64,000 nucleotides of DNA, taken from contig NZ_FNDW01000006.1 in the NCBI RefSeq assembly GCF_900099685.1, positions 232,542-296,541 of the forward strand. The letters run 5' to 3'. Below, piece by piece: positions 51,142 to 60,707 of this stretch; positions within the stretch are counted from its first letter, which is position 1; the number at the start of each line of letters is the position of its first letter. The notes under the pieces are model-generated. The model saw nothing but the letters and a program-made list of their open reading frames with translations, ran no database searches and was not told the DNA's origin. This stretch comes from Chryseobacterium taeanense. GTDB lineage: Bacteria; Bacteroidota; Bacteroidia; Flavobacteriales; Weeksellaceae. The position numbers were made by a program, and so were the translations under genes.

Positions 51142-52269
51142 ATGAAAAATTTTGAATTGTTCCTAAACCAGACAGGTCTCCCTATATTTTGTATCAAGAT
51201 AATACTGGGGTTTTTATTTTCTTTTTTAATCACATTTTTTTCCATACCTACCATTATCAAAATTTCCAGAAGGAAAAATCTGATGGATGAGCCGGGAATC
51301 AGAAGTTCTCATTTGCGGAAAATCGCTAATCTGGGAGGAATTGCTATTTTCTATTCGATAGGAATCTGCGCACCTATTTTTGCTTACGAACTTTTTGATC
51401 TTTATAAATTCCTGTTTGCTTCTCTGGTTATTCTGCTGTATGTAGGCGTGATGGATGATATCGTGGTGATGAGAGCCTACAAAAAACTCGTGGCACAGGT
51501 TGTTGTTTCTATACTTATTGTTATCGGTTCAGATATCAGGATAAGAAATCTTTTCGGTATTTTCGGAATCTATGAGATTGAATATTTCGTGAGTGTTATT
51601 TTTAGCATAATTACCTTTATTATTCTTATCAATGCTTTTAATCTTATCGACGGTATCGACGGACTTGCTGGAGGTTATTCTTTTATATGCAGCGCACTGT
51701 TTGGGATTAGTTATTACCGTTTGGGAGAGTATAATTATCCCCTTGTGATTTTGTCAGTGATTATCATTGGAGCCGTTCTGGCTTTTTTATATTATAATCT
51801 TTCCAATTATCGCACAAATAAAATTTTCATGGGAGACACCGGCTCCATGCTGCTGGGATTTCTGCTGGCATTTACCTCAATATGCTTTATCGATATTTTT
51901 ATAGATAAAAAACTTCCCGATGTTCCCAGGTATCATCTTCAGTCTGCCCCTGTTGTAGCTGTTGCTATTCTCATTCTGCCGATTGTAGATACTCTGAATG
52001 TGATTATCGTAAGAATACTCAACAAACGATCTCCGTTTGATGCGGATAAAAATCATATACACCACAAGCTTTTAAAGCTCAACCTTACTCACAGAAGATC
52101 ATCTTTCTATATTATTATGTATTATCTTTTTGTGGTAAGTGTAGCTTATTTTCTCAGACACATGAACGTCAATATTCTATTGCTCGTAATCTTATCTTTA
52201 GGCTTTTTAGGAGCTTATATTCCGGATTTTATTTATGTTTTTAAAAATATTAAAAACACTAAAGATTAA
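51142..52269 (+). CDS. WecA/TagO-like undecaprenyl-phosphate sugar-1-phosphate transferase
   Basis: The 375-residue product (alternative ATG at 51112) has about eleven membrane segments. Motifs are VGVMDDIVVM (Asp-Asp), NAFNLIDGIDGLAGGYSF, IFMGDTGSMLLGFLL and DKNHIHHKLLKL, all intact and in order. Enzymes of this family attach the first sugar phosphate to undecaprenyl phosphate at the cytoplasmic membrane. That fits its place before the Wza- and Wzc-like genes and ahead of uppS, which makes the lipid carrier. Confidence 0.9.
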   Translation: MKNFELFLNQTGLPIFCIKIILGFLFSFLITFFSIPTIIKISRRKNLMDEPGIRSSHLRKIANLGGIAIFYSIGICAPIFAYELFDLYKFLFASLVILLYVGVMDDIVVMRAYKKLVAQVVVSILIVIGSDIRIRNLFGIFGIYEIEYFVSVIFSIITFIILINAFNLIDGIDGLAGGYSFICSALFGISYYRLGEYNYPLVILSVIIIGAVLAFLYYNLSNYRTNKIFMGDTGSMLLGFLLAFTSICFIDIFIDKKLPDVPRYHLQSAPVVAVAILILPIVDTLNVIIVRILNKRSPFDADKNHIHHKLLKLNLTHRRSSFYIIMYYLFVVSVAYFLRHMNVNILLLVILSLGFLGAYIPDFIYVFKNIKNTKD

Positions 52270-52274
52270 ATCTC

Positions 52275-52282
52275 TACTTTTG
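52275..52282 (+). promoter_or_regulatory. Promoter -7 element for the export genes
   Basis: TACTTTTG, an exact TAnnTTTG, begins 5 bases after the WecA-like stop and ends 15 bases before the Wza-like start. Confidence 0.6.
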
Positions 52283-52297
52283 CATTAATTTACAAAT

Positions 52298-53173
52298 ATG
52301 ATGAAAAAATACAAGTATTTATTTTATTTAATGTTGCCCTTTGTGATGACATCCTGCATTACAACAAAAGATGTCAGATATATGCAACCCAACGAAAGCC
52401 TTGTCATCAATGAAGAAGGTCTTGTTCCATACAATATTCCTGTTTACAGGATTACCAGAAATGATATTTTAAATCTTAATATCGTTACCACTCCCAAAGG
52501 AGATGCTGCTCAGTTTTATTCTTCTCTGAATACTTCCGGATCTGCCGTGACCGCAGGAGCAGGTAATTCTTCGCCCGCATTAAGCCGCAGTAACGGAATC
52601 GGTGGAGGATCAGGGGCAGGAGGAAATGCTGTTTTTTATTTTAACGGATTGAAAGTAGATTCCAACGGAGATATTAATGTATTCGGTATAGGATATATTA
52701 AAGCTGAAGGGAGGACAATTGATGAGGTTGCTCAGGAAATACAGACCAAGGTTAATGAAAATTTTCAGGAAGGAAAATCTGAAGTAAGGCTGAATACCGA
52801 CGGGATCACCTACTATCTGATAGGAGACGTAGAAACGACCGGACTTACCGGGGAAAAGGTAGCCCACAAAAATACCCTCAATATCTCCGAAGCGATTGCT
52901 ATCAACGGAGGACTAAACAGGACTATTGATAAAAAAAATATTGTTATTCACAGAAAACTTCCTGAAGGAATTAAAATAGCGAAGATCGATCTCACGAGAG
53001 AAGATGTAATGAATTCACCTTACTATTACGTACAGAACGGAGACGAAATCTATCTGAATACAAGATCAAAAAGCCTGAATGGCTTAGGAAAAGATCCTAT
53101 TCAGACACTTACAACAGGAGTCTCTGTTATTACGACAGCTTTATCAATTTATCTTCTTCTTAAAAATCTATAA
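52298..53173 (+). CDS. Wza-like polysaccharide export lipoprotein
   Basis: The 291-residue product has a lipoprotein signal (YLFYLMLPFVMTSC, Cys21) and then YNIPVYRITRNDILNLNIVT, the start of the Poly_export domain. SLBB-like segments follow (VFGIGYIKAEGRTIDEVAQEI and TYYLIGDVETTGLTG). A Gly/Ser-rich insert near residues 80-108 and a C-terminal helix (TALSIYLLLKNL) are present. It forms the outer-membrane export pore. The Wzc-like gene follows after 4 bases. Confidence 0.9.
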   Translation: MMKKYKYLFYLMLPFVMTSCITTKDVRYMQPNESLVINEEGLVPYNIPVYRITRNDILNLNIVTTPKGDAAQFYSSLNTSGSAVTAGAGNSSPALSRSNGIGGGSGAGGNAVFYFNGLKVDSNGDINVFGIGYIKAEGRTIDEVAQEIQTKVNENFQEGKSEVRLNTDGITYYLIGDVETTGLTGEKVAHKNTLNISEAIAINGGLNRTIDKKNIVIHRKLPEGIKIAKIDLTREDVMNSPYYYVQNGDEIYLNTRSKSLNGLGKDPIQTLTTGVSVITTALSIYLLLKNL

Positions 53174-53177
53174 AATC

Positions 53178-55667
53178 ATGATCCCCGGAAAAGATACAAC
53201 TACAGAGAAAACAAATTCTCAGAAGGAGAAATACGGTTCTTTCGCACTGTTTGATATTGAACATTTTTTAAGAAGAATCCTCAAAAACTGGTATTGGTTC
53301 GTAATAATGATTTTTATTGGATATTCAGTATCATGGATATACAGTAAATACTATGCGCAGAGTATTTACGCCTCTAATTTGTCGTTAAGCATTTCTAATG
53401 GTACAGCGAGCTATTTTACCCCGAGCCAGTCTGTCAACCTTATCTGGAATAATGGAGGAAATCAGGATGGTGTTTATTTGAAAAAGATGCTTTTATCAAG
53501 AACCCATAACGAATTTTTAGTGAAAGAGCTTGCCCTTTATGTGAATTATTCCACAAAAGGAGCAATAAAATCAACATATCTGGACAAAGATGATGTTCCC
53601 GTACTTATAGAAATAGATAAGAAGCATCTTCAGCAGGTTGATTATCCTTTTACTTTGGTTCCTAAAGGAAATGACAGGTATGAAGTGGTGCAGCCGGAAG
53701 ACGGGCATACAATTAATCTGTACAGTTATGAAACGGAAGGTTTTTCAATGGTGGATCAATATGAAAGACCTGTCAATAAAATAATTTCGATAGGAGAGTG
53801 GTACACTTCCCCGAATTTTAGGTTCAGGCTGGTGAAAAATCCGATTGTTCCTAAAATCAGGCTCGAAAATATCATTGTTAGGCTAAATACGGTGAATAAA
53901 TCAGTAAATGATATTGTTTCTACCATATCGGTCGACTTTGATAAAGAAATTAATACCATTATGATTATTACCAAAACAGGTTATAATCTCAACGGAACGG
54001 TTAATTTTCTTAATACATCAGTTAGTCAGCTACAGAAAAAAAGACAGGCTGACAAACTGATAGTAGACAAAAATACAGAGGCTTATCTTCAGGAAAGTTT
54101 AGACAAAATAAGAAAGAAATTGGATTCTAGTGCCAATGTTCTGAATGATATGAAAACGAATGAAAAGCTTTACGATATTAAAGACAGAGACGAAAAATCT
54201 CTCAACGAAATTAAAGATCTGGAGGCTAAAAAAGCAGACCTGGAAAGTAAAATCAGTTCATTAAATCAAATAAAACAATCACTTGCCACTCAGAATTTCG
54301 ATAAGATGATAAGCACCAGTGCGGCAGGATTTCAGGATGGAGCCTTTACCGCATCAGTTTCAGAGTTAAAAGCTTTGTATCTGAAAAAGCGTGAAATGGC
54401 ATTGATTTATACGCCAAACTCTGAACCGATGATTGAAATCAATAAATTGATTAATGAAGCCAGAATGAATTCCGGTGGAGTATTGACGAATTATTACGCT
54501 CAGTATTATAAAGACATTCAGAAGATCAATGAAAAAGTTTCGGAAGCCAATTCTGATCTTGATGCCTATCCGGAAAAACAGAGAAAATATCTGGATGCCG
54601 AAAGAGGATATAATATGATTGAGGCTACTTACAATAGTCTGCTTACCAGACAAAATGAAACCCAAATGAAAATGGCTGCCAATCAGTCGGATATTACGGT
54701 AATTGACCCTGCTAAAAATCTTGGGCAGGCAGCGATAGGTCCGAATGTGAAAGTAGTGAAAATAACGATTATGGGCGGCTTGCTTGTTATTCCTTTACTC
54801 TTCATCCTGATCGGCGAAGTACTTGATACAAAGATCAGAAACATTAAAGAATTGCTGAATGCTACTCGTATCCCGCTTCTCGGCGTAATAGGAAATAATA
54901 ATAATGAAAATATGCTCACGGTTCTTGAGCAGCCGAAGTCTTCTGTTTCTGAGGCTTTTAGAGGGATACGTGCTAATATAAGATTTCTCTCTGGAGAGAA
55001 TGACGGAAGCAAGATCATTCTTGTAACATCCTCCATCGGAGGAGAAGGAAAGACCTACGTTTCTATCAATCTCGCTTCTGTTCTGGGGCTGAGTGATAAA
55101 AAAACAATTCTTTTGGGGATGGATCTCAGAAAGCCAAAAATTTTCGGAGATTTCAGAATTGATAACAAATTCGGGATCTCAAATTACCTTACAGGAGAAG
55201 TGGAAATGGAGCAGATTATCAATAAGACGAGAATCCCGAATCTTGATGTTGCCACTTCGGGGCCAATTCCGCCAAATCCTTCCGAACTTTTAATGAGTGA
55301 AAGAAATATCAAATTTCTAGAAGATCTTAAAAAACTATATGATTTTATCATTATCGATTCTCCACCGGTAGGGCTGGTGGCAGATTCTTATGAATTGATG
55401 AAATATTCAGATGCCAATATTTACGTTGTGCGCCATGAGTACACAGAGAAATATATGCTGAAGATGATTACGGAAAAGTATCATAAAGGAGAAGCGGAAA
55501 ATCTTGGAATAGTATATAATGATTATGTCAGTAAACAAGGCTACGGCTATGGTTATGGGTACGGTTACGGCTATGGATATGGCTATTTTGATGAGGATAA
55601 AAATTATAAAGAACCGTTGCTAATAAGAATTAGAAATAAAGTACGGGAAATATTCAATAAAAAATAA
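53178..55667 (+). CDS. Wzc-like polysaccharide co-polymerase and tyrosine autokinase
   Basis: The 829-residue product has membrane segments near residues 38-56 and 528-548 around a long periplasmic coiled-coil region. The kinase part has Walker A TSSIGGEGKTYVSI, Walker A' ILLGMDLRKPKI and Walker B DFIIIDSPPVGLV. Its tail holds eight Gly-Tyr units in a row (residues about 788-803), ending YFDEDKNYKEP; tyrosines in such tails are autophosphorylation sites that control chain length and export. It pairs with the Wza-like protein upstream. A terminator follows. Confidence 0.93.
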   Translation: MIPGKDTTTEKTNSQKEKYGSFALFDIEHFLRRILKNWYWFVIMIFIGYSVSWIYSKYYAQSIYASNLSLSISNGTASYFTPSQSVNLIWNNGGNQDGVYLKKMLLSRTHNEFLVKELALYVNYSTKGAIKSTYLDKDDVPVLIEIDKKHLQQVDYPFTLVPKGNDRYEVVQPEDGHTINLYSYETEGFSMVDQYERPVNKIISIGEWYTSPNFRFRLVKNPIVPKIRLENIIVRLNTVNKSVNDIVSTISVDFDKEINTIMIITKTGYNLNGTVNFLNTSVSQLQKKRQADKLIVDKNTEAYLQESLDKIRKKLDSSANVLNDMKTNEKLYDIKDRDEKSLNEIKDLEAKKADLESKISSLNQIKQSLATQNFDKMISTSAAGFQDGAFTASVSELKALYLKKREMALIYTPNSEPMIEINKLINEARMNSGGVLTNYYAQYYKDIQKINEKVSEANSDLDAYPEKQRKYLDAERGYNMIEATYNSLLTRQNETQMKMAANQSDITVIDPAKNLGQAAIGPNVKVVKITIMGGLLVIPLLFILIGEVLDTKIRNIKELLNATRIPLLGVIGNNNNENMLTVLEQPKSSVSEAFRGIRANIRFLSGENDGSKIILVTSSIGGEGKTYVSINLASVLGLSDKKTILLGMDLRKPKIFGDFRIDNKFGISNYLTGEVEMEQIINKTRIPNLDVATSGPIPPNPSELLMSERNIKFLEDLKKLYDFIIIDSPPVGLVADSYELMKYSDANIYVVRHEYTEKYMLKMITEKYHKGEAENLGIVYNDYVSKQGYGYGYGYGYGYGYGYFDEDKNYKEPLLIRIRNKVREIFNKK
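55539..55586 (+). repeat. Hexanucleotide coding repeat (Gly-Tyr)8
   Basis: Eight GGN-TAY units encode Gly-Tyr eight times. All four Gly codons and both Tyr codons occur, so the units have diverged silently while the peptide stayed constant. Confidence 0.9.
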
Positions 55668-55674
55668 TACTTTT

Positions 55675-55697
55675 AAGCCCTCATTTAATGGGGGTTT
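55675..55697 (+). terminator. Intrinsic terminator after the Wzc-like gene
   Basis: AAGCCCTCAT pairs with ATGGGGGTTT (two G-T and one T-G wobble) around a three-base loop, 7 bases after the stop. Confidence 0.7.
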
Positions 55698-55830
55698 ATT
55701 ATGTGATAATTCTGTTGATTCTATTAAAAAAAGAATAATTTGACGAGTTTATCGTTTACTTTATAACAAATTATGTTTTTTTGTTTATTTTTAACTAAAC
55801 ATTAAGATTATCATTAATATAAAAAAGTTT

Positions 55831-55838
55831 TATATTTG
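55831..55838 (+). promoter_or_regulatory. Promoter -7 element for the DUF6089-uppS-bamA block
   Basis: TATATTTG matches TAnnTTTG and lies 42 bases before the ATG at 55881. A TTG inside it opens the same frame but is promoter sequence. Confidence 0.65.
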
Positions 55839-55880
55839 CAAAAATTAAATTTTAAAATAACCATAAATCCATATTCTTTT

Positions 55881-56774
55881 ATGAATAGAAAATTATTATT
55901 TAGCTTCCTTGCCGCTCTAGGAACTGTGGTAAGTGTTAAAGCTCAAAGAAACGAACTTGGAGTTCGTCTAGGTATGAGTAACCTAGTTGGGGATATAGGG
56001 AGAACGAATTATATTTTACAAAAGCCATTGGATTTAAGTAAAGCTTCGGATTGGGGAGTTCCGTTTTATGGTGGTATTTTATATAGATTTAATTTTAACC
56101 CCCATCAGACTGTAAGATTGGATCTCGGATACAATCAGATACAGTTCAGTGATAAAGTGGCAAAAGAGGAATACAGAAAGAATAGAAATTCCTTCGGAAA
56201 AAATAATGTGTATGAAGCAAGTCTTGTTTTTGAATATAATTTCTTCCCAGTGAATAACGAGCAGAAAAGTATGGTAAGTCCATATATTTTCGGAGGGGTT
56301 GGTGCTTTGATGTTTGATGCGCCGAAGGCTACCTTCATTAATGATTTCAAAAGAGATGCTGATGGTGTGGCACTGGCTCCGACCAACGAGCTGGACTTTA
56401 CAACAACACCAGTGTACTCCACAGGAACAAAAACTACAATGAACATCCCTTTTGGAGTAGGTTTGAAGTATAAATTTAATTATAACTGGGCAATTTTTGC
56501 AGAAGCAACCTTCAGATATACCCTTACAGATCAGTTGGATTACAGCAAGGTTCTTAGCAAAGATGTGGTATCTACTTATAATGCAGATATCTTAAGTCCG
56601 GTTACAGGAGGTTCTCTACTTCAGACAGATGCATACTACATTGTGTCGAAAGAAAGAGAAGCTGTTTTGTTGGGACAAAGAAATATTGGAGATGGTAAGT
56701 CTAAAGACTGGATGAATACAATAAGTCTCGGTTTGACTTATTCGTTCGGAAGACCTCCATGTTATTGTGATTAA
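55881..56774 (+). CDS. DUF6089-family outer-membrane beta-barrel protein
   Basis: The ATG at 55881 gives 297 residues starting with a signal peptide (MNRKLLFSFLAALGTVVSVKA); an upstream TTG frame overlaps the promoter. The mature part begins RNELGVRLGMSNLVGDIG and ends in a strand GLTYSFGRPPCYCD, with beta-barrel spacing of aromatic residues. DUF6089 proteins occur just before uppS and bamA in Bacteroidota, as here, and probably help in outer-membrane assembly. A single base separates it from uppS. Confidence 0.87.
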   Translation: MNRKLLFSFLAALGTVVSVKAQRNELGVRLGMSNLVGDIGRTNYILQKPLDLSKASDWGVPFYGGILYRFNFNPHQTVRLDLGYNQIQFSDKVAKEEYRKNRNSFGKNNVYEASLVFEYNFFPVNNEQKSMVSPYIFGGVGALMFDAPKATFINDFKRDADGVALAPTNELDFTTTPVYSTGTKTTMNIPFGVGLKYKFNYNWAIFAEATFRYTLTDQLDYSKVLSKDVVSTYNADILSPVTGGSLLQTDAYYIVSKEREAVLLGQRNIGDGKSKDWMNTISLGLTYSFGRPPCYCD

Positions 56775-56775
56775 T

Positions 56776-57525
56776 ATGTCGTTGATAAAAGATAAAATAG
56801 ATCCTGATAATTTACCAAAACATGTTGCGGTTATCATGGACGGTAATGGGAGATGGGCAAAATCGCGTGGCGAAGAAAGAACTTTCGGTCACAGGAATGC
56901 TATTAATGCAGTAAGAAATGCTATTAATGCATGCAATGAGACAGGTATTCCGTACCTCACGCTCTATACCTTTTCTTCCGAAAACTGGAATCGCCCTGCA
57001 GAAGAAGTAAATACCTTAATGAATTTACTTGTTGAGACTTTATTGCTGGAAGCAGAAGAGATATTCAGTAAGGGGTTAAGAATGCACGTGATTGGTGATC
57101 TGAGTAAATTGCCGCCACTCGTAAGAGATCAGCTTAATAGTGTGATTGAGCTTACAAAAGAAAATACAAAAGGTAATTTGGTACTGGCCATAAGCTATGG
57201 CTCACAAAACGAAATACTGAATGCTGTAAAAAATATAAGTACAGATGTGAAAGAAGGGAAGATAAATGCAGAGGATATTGATGAAAAATTATTCGAAAAT
57301 TATCTTTATACTAAAAATTTCCCGCCAGTTGACCTTTTGATAAGAACTAGCGGTGAGATCAGAATCAGTAATTTCCTCCTTTGGCAGATCGCCTATGCAG
57401 AACTGCAGTTTTTAGATGTTCTGTGGCCGGACTTTACAAAAGATATTTTCTTTCAATGTATCGTTGATTATCAAAACAAAGAAAGAAGATTCGGAAAGAC
57501 CGGTGAACAAGTAAAAATCCAGTAA
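56776..57525 (+). CDS. uppS: Isoprenyl transferase (undecaprenyl diphosphate synthase)
   Basis: The ATG at 56776 gives 249 residues; a GTG at 56767 would overlap the previous stop. HVAVIMDGNGRWAKSRG carries the catalytic Asp and diphosphate-binding Arg, and GHRNAIN, YTFSSENWNRP, LLIRTSGEIRISNFLLWQ and ELQFLDVLWPDF are all present. It builds the C55 lipid carrier for peptidoglycan and surface polysaccharide in the cytoplasm. It is the second gene of the envelope block and lies 28 bases before bamA. Confidence 0.95.
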   Translation: MSLIKDKIDPDNLPKHVAVIMDGNGRWAKSRGEERTFGHRNAINAVRNAINACNETGIPYLTLYTFSSENWNRPAEEVNTLMNLLVETLLLEAEEIFSKGLRMHVIGDLSKLPPLVRDQLNSVIELTKENTKGNLVLAISYGSQNEILNAVKNISTDVKEGKINAEDIDEKLFENYLYTKNFPPVDLLIRTSGEIRISNFLLWQIAYAELQFLDVLWPDFTKDIFFQCIVDYQNKERRFGKTGEQVKIQ

Positions 57526-57553
57526 AATTTAAGAAAAGAAAGACTACGATAAA

Positions 57554-60091
57554 ATGAAGTTTAGACTATTACCCATCATTATGTTTGTTGCTTCAGCACA
57601 TTTTTATGGACAGGTAACGCCACAGGACAGCACAAAAGTGAGCAATTCTGTACAGACAGAAAACCAGGCAGGAACATACACACTGAAAGACATCGTTGTA
57701 GATGGGGTTAAAAAATATACTCCCGCTCAGATTCTGAGATTTACAGGATTAGCGAAAGGTGAAACAGTAGACATTCCCGGGCAGAAAATCAGTAACGCCG
57801 TAAAAAAACTTTGGGATACTCAGTCTTTTTCTGAGGTAGAAGTTTATGTTCAAAGTATTGAGGGCGAAACAATCATCCTTAAATTCTACTTACAGGATCT
57901 GAAAGACCTTGGTGAAGTTAAATTTACAGGGAAAGGTATAGGAAAATCCAAAAACGAAAAAATGGCTAAAGATAACAATCTGAAGCCGGGAACTAAAATT
58001 ACGCAGAACTTAATTGCAAGTCTTAAAACGAATGTTCCTAAAGATTTTGTTAAAAAAGGTTTTGCCGATGCTAAAATCACCATTCAGGAGAAAGTAAATG
58101 CAGGTGACCCAAATCTTGTAGACTGGACCATCAATGTTGATAAAGGAAAAAGGATCAAGATCGATCATATCGAATTTGAAGGAAATAAGGCTGTTACTGA
58201 CAGAAAGCTTAGAAAAAAAGCATTCAAAGAAACAAAGCAGAAAAGGTTTGGAATCGGTGGTATTTTGAAATCTTCAAAATTCATTGAAGACAAATATCAG
58301 GAAGACAAACAGAATTTAATCAGCTACTACAATTCTTTGGGATACAGAGATGCAAAGATTATTTCAGATTCTGTATGGAGAAACAAAAGAAATAACTATG
58401 AGATCAATGTAAAGCTTAATGAAGGAAAGCAGTATTATATCGGAGATATTACGTTCACCGGAAATACAGTGTATCCTACAGATTACTTGCAAAGACTTTT
58501 AGGATATAAAAAAGGAGACATCTACGATGCAGTAGGTTTCAACAAAAAAGTAGGTGAAGATGGTGGTAAAGAAGACGATTCTGATATCAAATCTGTTTAC
58601 ATGAACAATGGTTACCTTTTCTCAAATGTAACCCCTGTTGAAAAATCGGTGGACGGAGATAGGATAAATCTGGAAATCCGGATCAATGAAGGTGAAAAAG
58701 CAACCTGGAACAGAGTGACATGGGAAGGGAATACAACAACGCATGACCATGTAATTTTAAGAGCTTTAAGAACAAAGCCAGGAAATCTTTTTGCCAAAAG
58801 TGATATTAAAAGAACATATTTTGATTTGGCCGGAATGCAATTCTTTGATCCTCAGCAGGTAGGACAGGATATTCAGCCAAATCAGCAGGATAATACGGTA
58901 GATATCAAATGGAAGCTGGTTGAAAAAGGATCATCACAGGTTCAGTTGCAGGCAGGTTACGGAGGTAACAGCTTTATCGGAACTTTAGGATTGACGTTCA
59001 ATAATTTCTCTTTGAAGAACTTCCTTAAATTTAAAGATTTTAAACCTGTACCACAAGGTGATGGTCAGACATTATCGCTTCAGGCACAGGCAGGACAATA
59101 TTTCCAGAATTACGGAATTTCATTCACTGAACCTTGGTTATTCGGAACAAGAGCTACGGCACTTTCTGTGAGTCTCAATAACTCAAGAGTAAAATACTCT
59201 GATGTTTACGGAAATGCTCAGAAATTAAATATTTTCTCAGCTTCAGTGGGGTTAAACAGATTGCTGAGATGGCCGGATGATTATTTCTCATTGTACACAG
59301 GACTTCAGTTCCAGAAATACGATTTCAAAAACTATCCTTTCGATTTCGGAGGAGTTACAGAAAATTATGGTACGGCAAACAACTTTAGTATAAATTTAGG
59401 ATTGAGCAGAAACTCCGCGGGAATTGACCCGATTTTCCCGACAGTAGGTTCAAACCTTGATTTTTCAGTAAAATTCACTCCGCCATATTCATTGTTCAGT
59501 AATAAAGATTATTCTACAATGAGTCCTACGGAAAAATATAAGTGGATGGAATTCTACAAAGTAAAGTTCAAAGCCGATGTCTACAACGAAATCGTTGGAA
59601 AACTTGTGCTAAGATCTTCTGCGGAAATGGGTTTCATGGACGGGTACAACAAAGAGCTTGGTGCTCCGCCATTTGAAAGATTTTATGTAGGAGGAACAGG
59701 GCTTTTCGGAGGGCGTTATGATGGTAGAGAGCTGATTCCATTAAGAGGTTATGAAAATGCTTCTACCTATGGAGGAACTTCTGAAGATATTACCCCAACA
59801 GGTGGAGGTACTATTTATAACAGATTTACGTTAGAATTAAGATACCCGATTTCATTGAACCAAACCGCAAAAATTTATGCGCTCACGTTCGCTGAAGGAG
59901 GTAATGTTTGGAATTCGTGGGGAAGTTACAATCCGTTCCAGCTGAAAAGATCCGTTGGTGTAGGTGTAAGAGTATATATGGGAGCATTCGGATTGATCGG
60001 GTTCGATTTCGCTTACGGATTTGATAAACCTATTGGCTCTTCAGACCCTTCCGGATGGAAGACACACTTCCTGATGAACCAATCTTTATAA
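57554..60091 (+). CDS. bamA: BamA outer-membrane assembly protein (Omp85)
   Basis: The 845-residue product has a signal peptide (MKFRLLPIIMFVASAHFYGQ). Five POTRA domains follow to about residue 440 (for example IDHIEFEGNKAVTDRKLRKK and YIGDITFTGNTVYPTDYL). The Omp85 barrel includes FYVGGTGLFGGRYDGRELIPLRGY, the conserved surface loop, and ends GLIGFDFAYGFDKP. It folds and inserts barrel proteins in the outer membrane. Placement with uppS and two Skp chaperones is standard for the phylum. Confidence 0.95.
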   Translation: MKFRLLPIIMFVASAHFYGQVTPQDSTKVSNSVQTENQAGTYTLKDIVVDGVKKYTPAQILRFTGLAKGETVDIPGQKISNAVKKLWDTQSFSEVEVYVQSIEGETIILKFYLQDLKDLGEVKFTGKGIGKSKNEKMAKDNNLKPGTKITQNLIASLKTNVPKDFVKKGFADAKITIQEKVNAGDPNLVDWTINVDKGKRIKIDHIEFEGNKAVTDRKLRKKAFKETKQKRFGIGGILKSSKFIEDKYQEDKQNLISYYNSLGYRDAKIISDSVWRNKRNNYEINVKLNEGKQYYIGDITFTGNTVYPTDYLQRLLGYKKGDIYDAVGFNKKVGEDGGKEDDSDIKSVYMNNGYLFSNVTPVEKSVDGDRINLEIRINEGEKATWNRVTWEGNTTTHDHVILRALRTKPGNLFAKSDIKRTYFDLAGMQFFDPQQVGQDIQPNQQDNTVDIKWKLVEKGSSQVQLQAGYGGNSFIGTLGLTFNNFSLKNFLKFKDFKPVPQGDGQTLSLQAQAGQYFQNYGISFTEPWLFGTRATALSVSLNNSRVKYSDVYGNAQKLNIFSASVGLNRLLRWPDDYFSLYTGLQFQKYDFKNYPFDFGGVTENYGTANNFSINLGLSRNSAGIDPIFPTVGSNLDFSVKFTPPYSLFSNKDYSTMSPTEKYKWMEFYKVKFKADVYNEIVGKLVLRSSAEMGFMDGYNKELGAPPFERFYVGGTGLFGGRYDGRELIPLRGYENASTYGGTSEDITPTGGGTIYNRFTLELRYPISLNQTAKIYALTFAEGGNVWNSWGSYNPFQLKRSVGVGVRVYMGAFGLIGFDFAYGFDKPIGSSDPSGWKTHFLMNQSL

Positions 60092-60099
60092 TTCATTAT

Positions 60100-60645
60100 A
60101 TGAAAAATTTTAGAATTGTTTTCACGTTCATATTATTTTTGCTTTTCGGTTTCAGCAATGCACAGAAAGTGGGTGTTGTCGATACAGAATATATCTTAAA
60201 TAAAATGCCTCAGTACAAAGAGGCAGAGGCAAGGCTGAATGCGCAGATTGACACTTGGCAGTCAGAACTTCAGAACCTGCAGTCCGAATATGAACGAAAA
60301 AGGTCTGCCTTTGAAAACGAAAAAGTACTTTTAATTGGAGACCAGCTGAAGCTCAGAGAAAAAGAAGTAATGGATCTGGAAAAAAATATTAAAACTACTA
60401 CAAGTTTACGTTTTGGAGCTACCGGTGAAATAAAAAAACTGAGAACAAATCTTGTTCAGCCTTTTCAGGATCAGATCTGGGGAGCAATTAAAACAATGGC
60501 GGAAAAAAACGGAATAGGCATTGTACTTGATAAAACAAGTAATAATGTACTCTTTCTTCAGAAACGATTCGATTACTCAGATAAAGTATTGGATATTTTA
60601 TTAAAAGATACTGATAAAAAAGAAAAAACTAAAACCAGAAAATAA
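60100..60645 (+). CDS. Skp/OmpH-family periplasmic chaperone, copy 1
   Basis: The ATG at 60100 gives 181 residues with a signal peptide (FRIVFTFILFLLFGFSNA). VGVVDTEYILNKMPQYKEAEA starts the OmpH core, followed by a long charged coiled coil and IGIVLDKTSNNVLFL. It guides unfolded outer-membrane proteins to BamA. It starts 8 bases after the bamA stop. A second copy follows. Confidence 0.9.
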   Translation: MKNFRIVFTFILFLLFGFSNAQKVGVVDTEYILNKMPQYKEAEARLNAQIDTWQSELQNLQSEYERKRSAFENEKVLLIGDQLKLREKEVMDLEKNIKTTTSLRFGATGEIKKLRTNLVQPFQDQIWGAIKTMAEKNGIGIVLDKTSNNVLFLQKRFDYSDKVLDILLKDTDKKEKTKTRK

Positions 60646-60707
60646 AAGTTTAACTTTTATTAAATTTACAGATCTAAAAAACAAATTAAATTATTTATTT
60701 ACCAATT

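Noticed and set aside
55836..55880. TTG start for the DUF6089 protein
   Set aside because: It lies in the TATATTTG promoter element and would place 15 residues ahead of a normal signal peptide.
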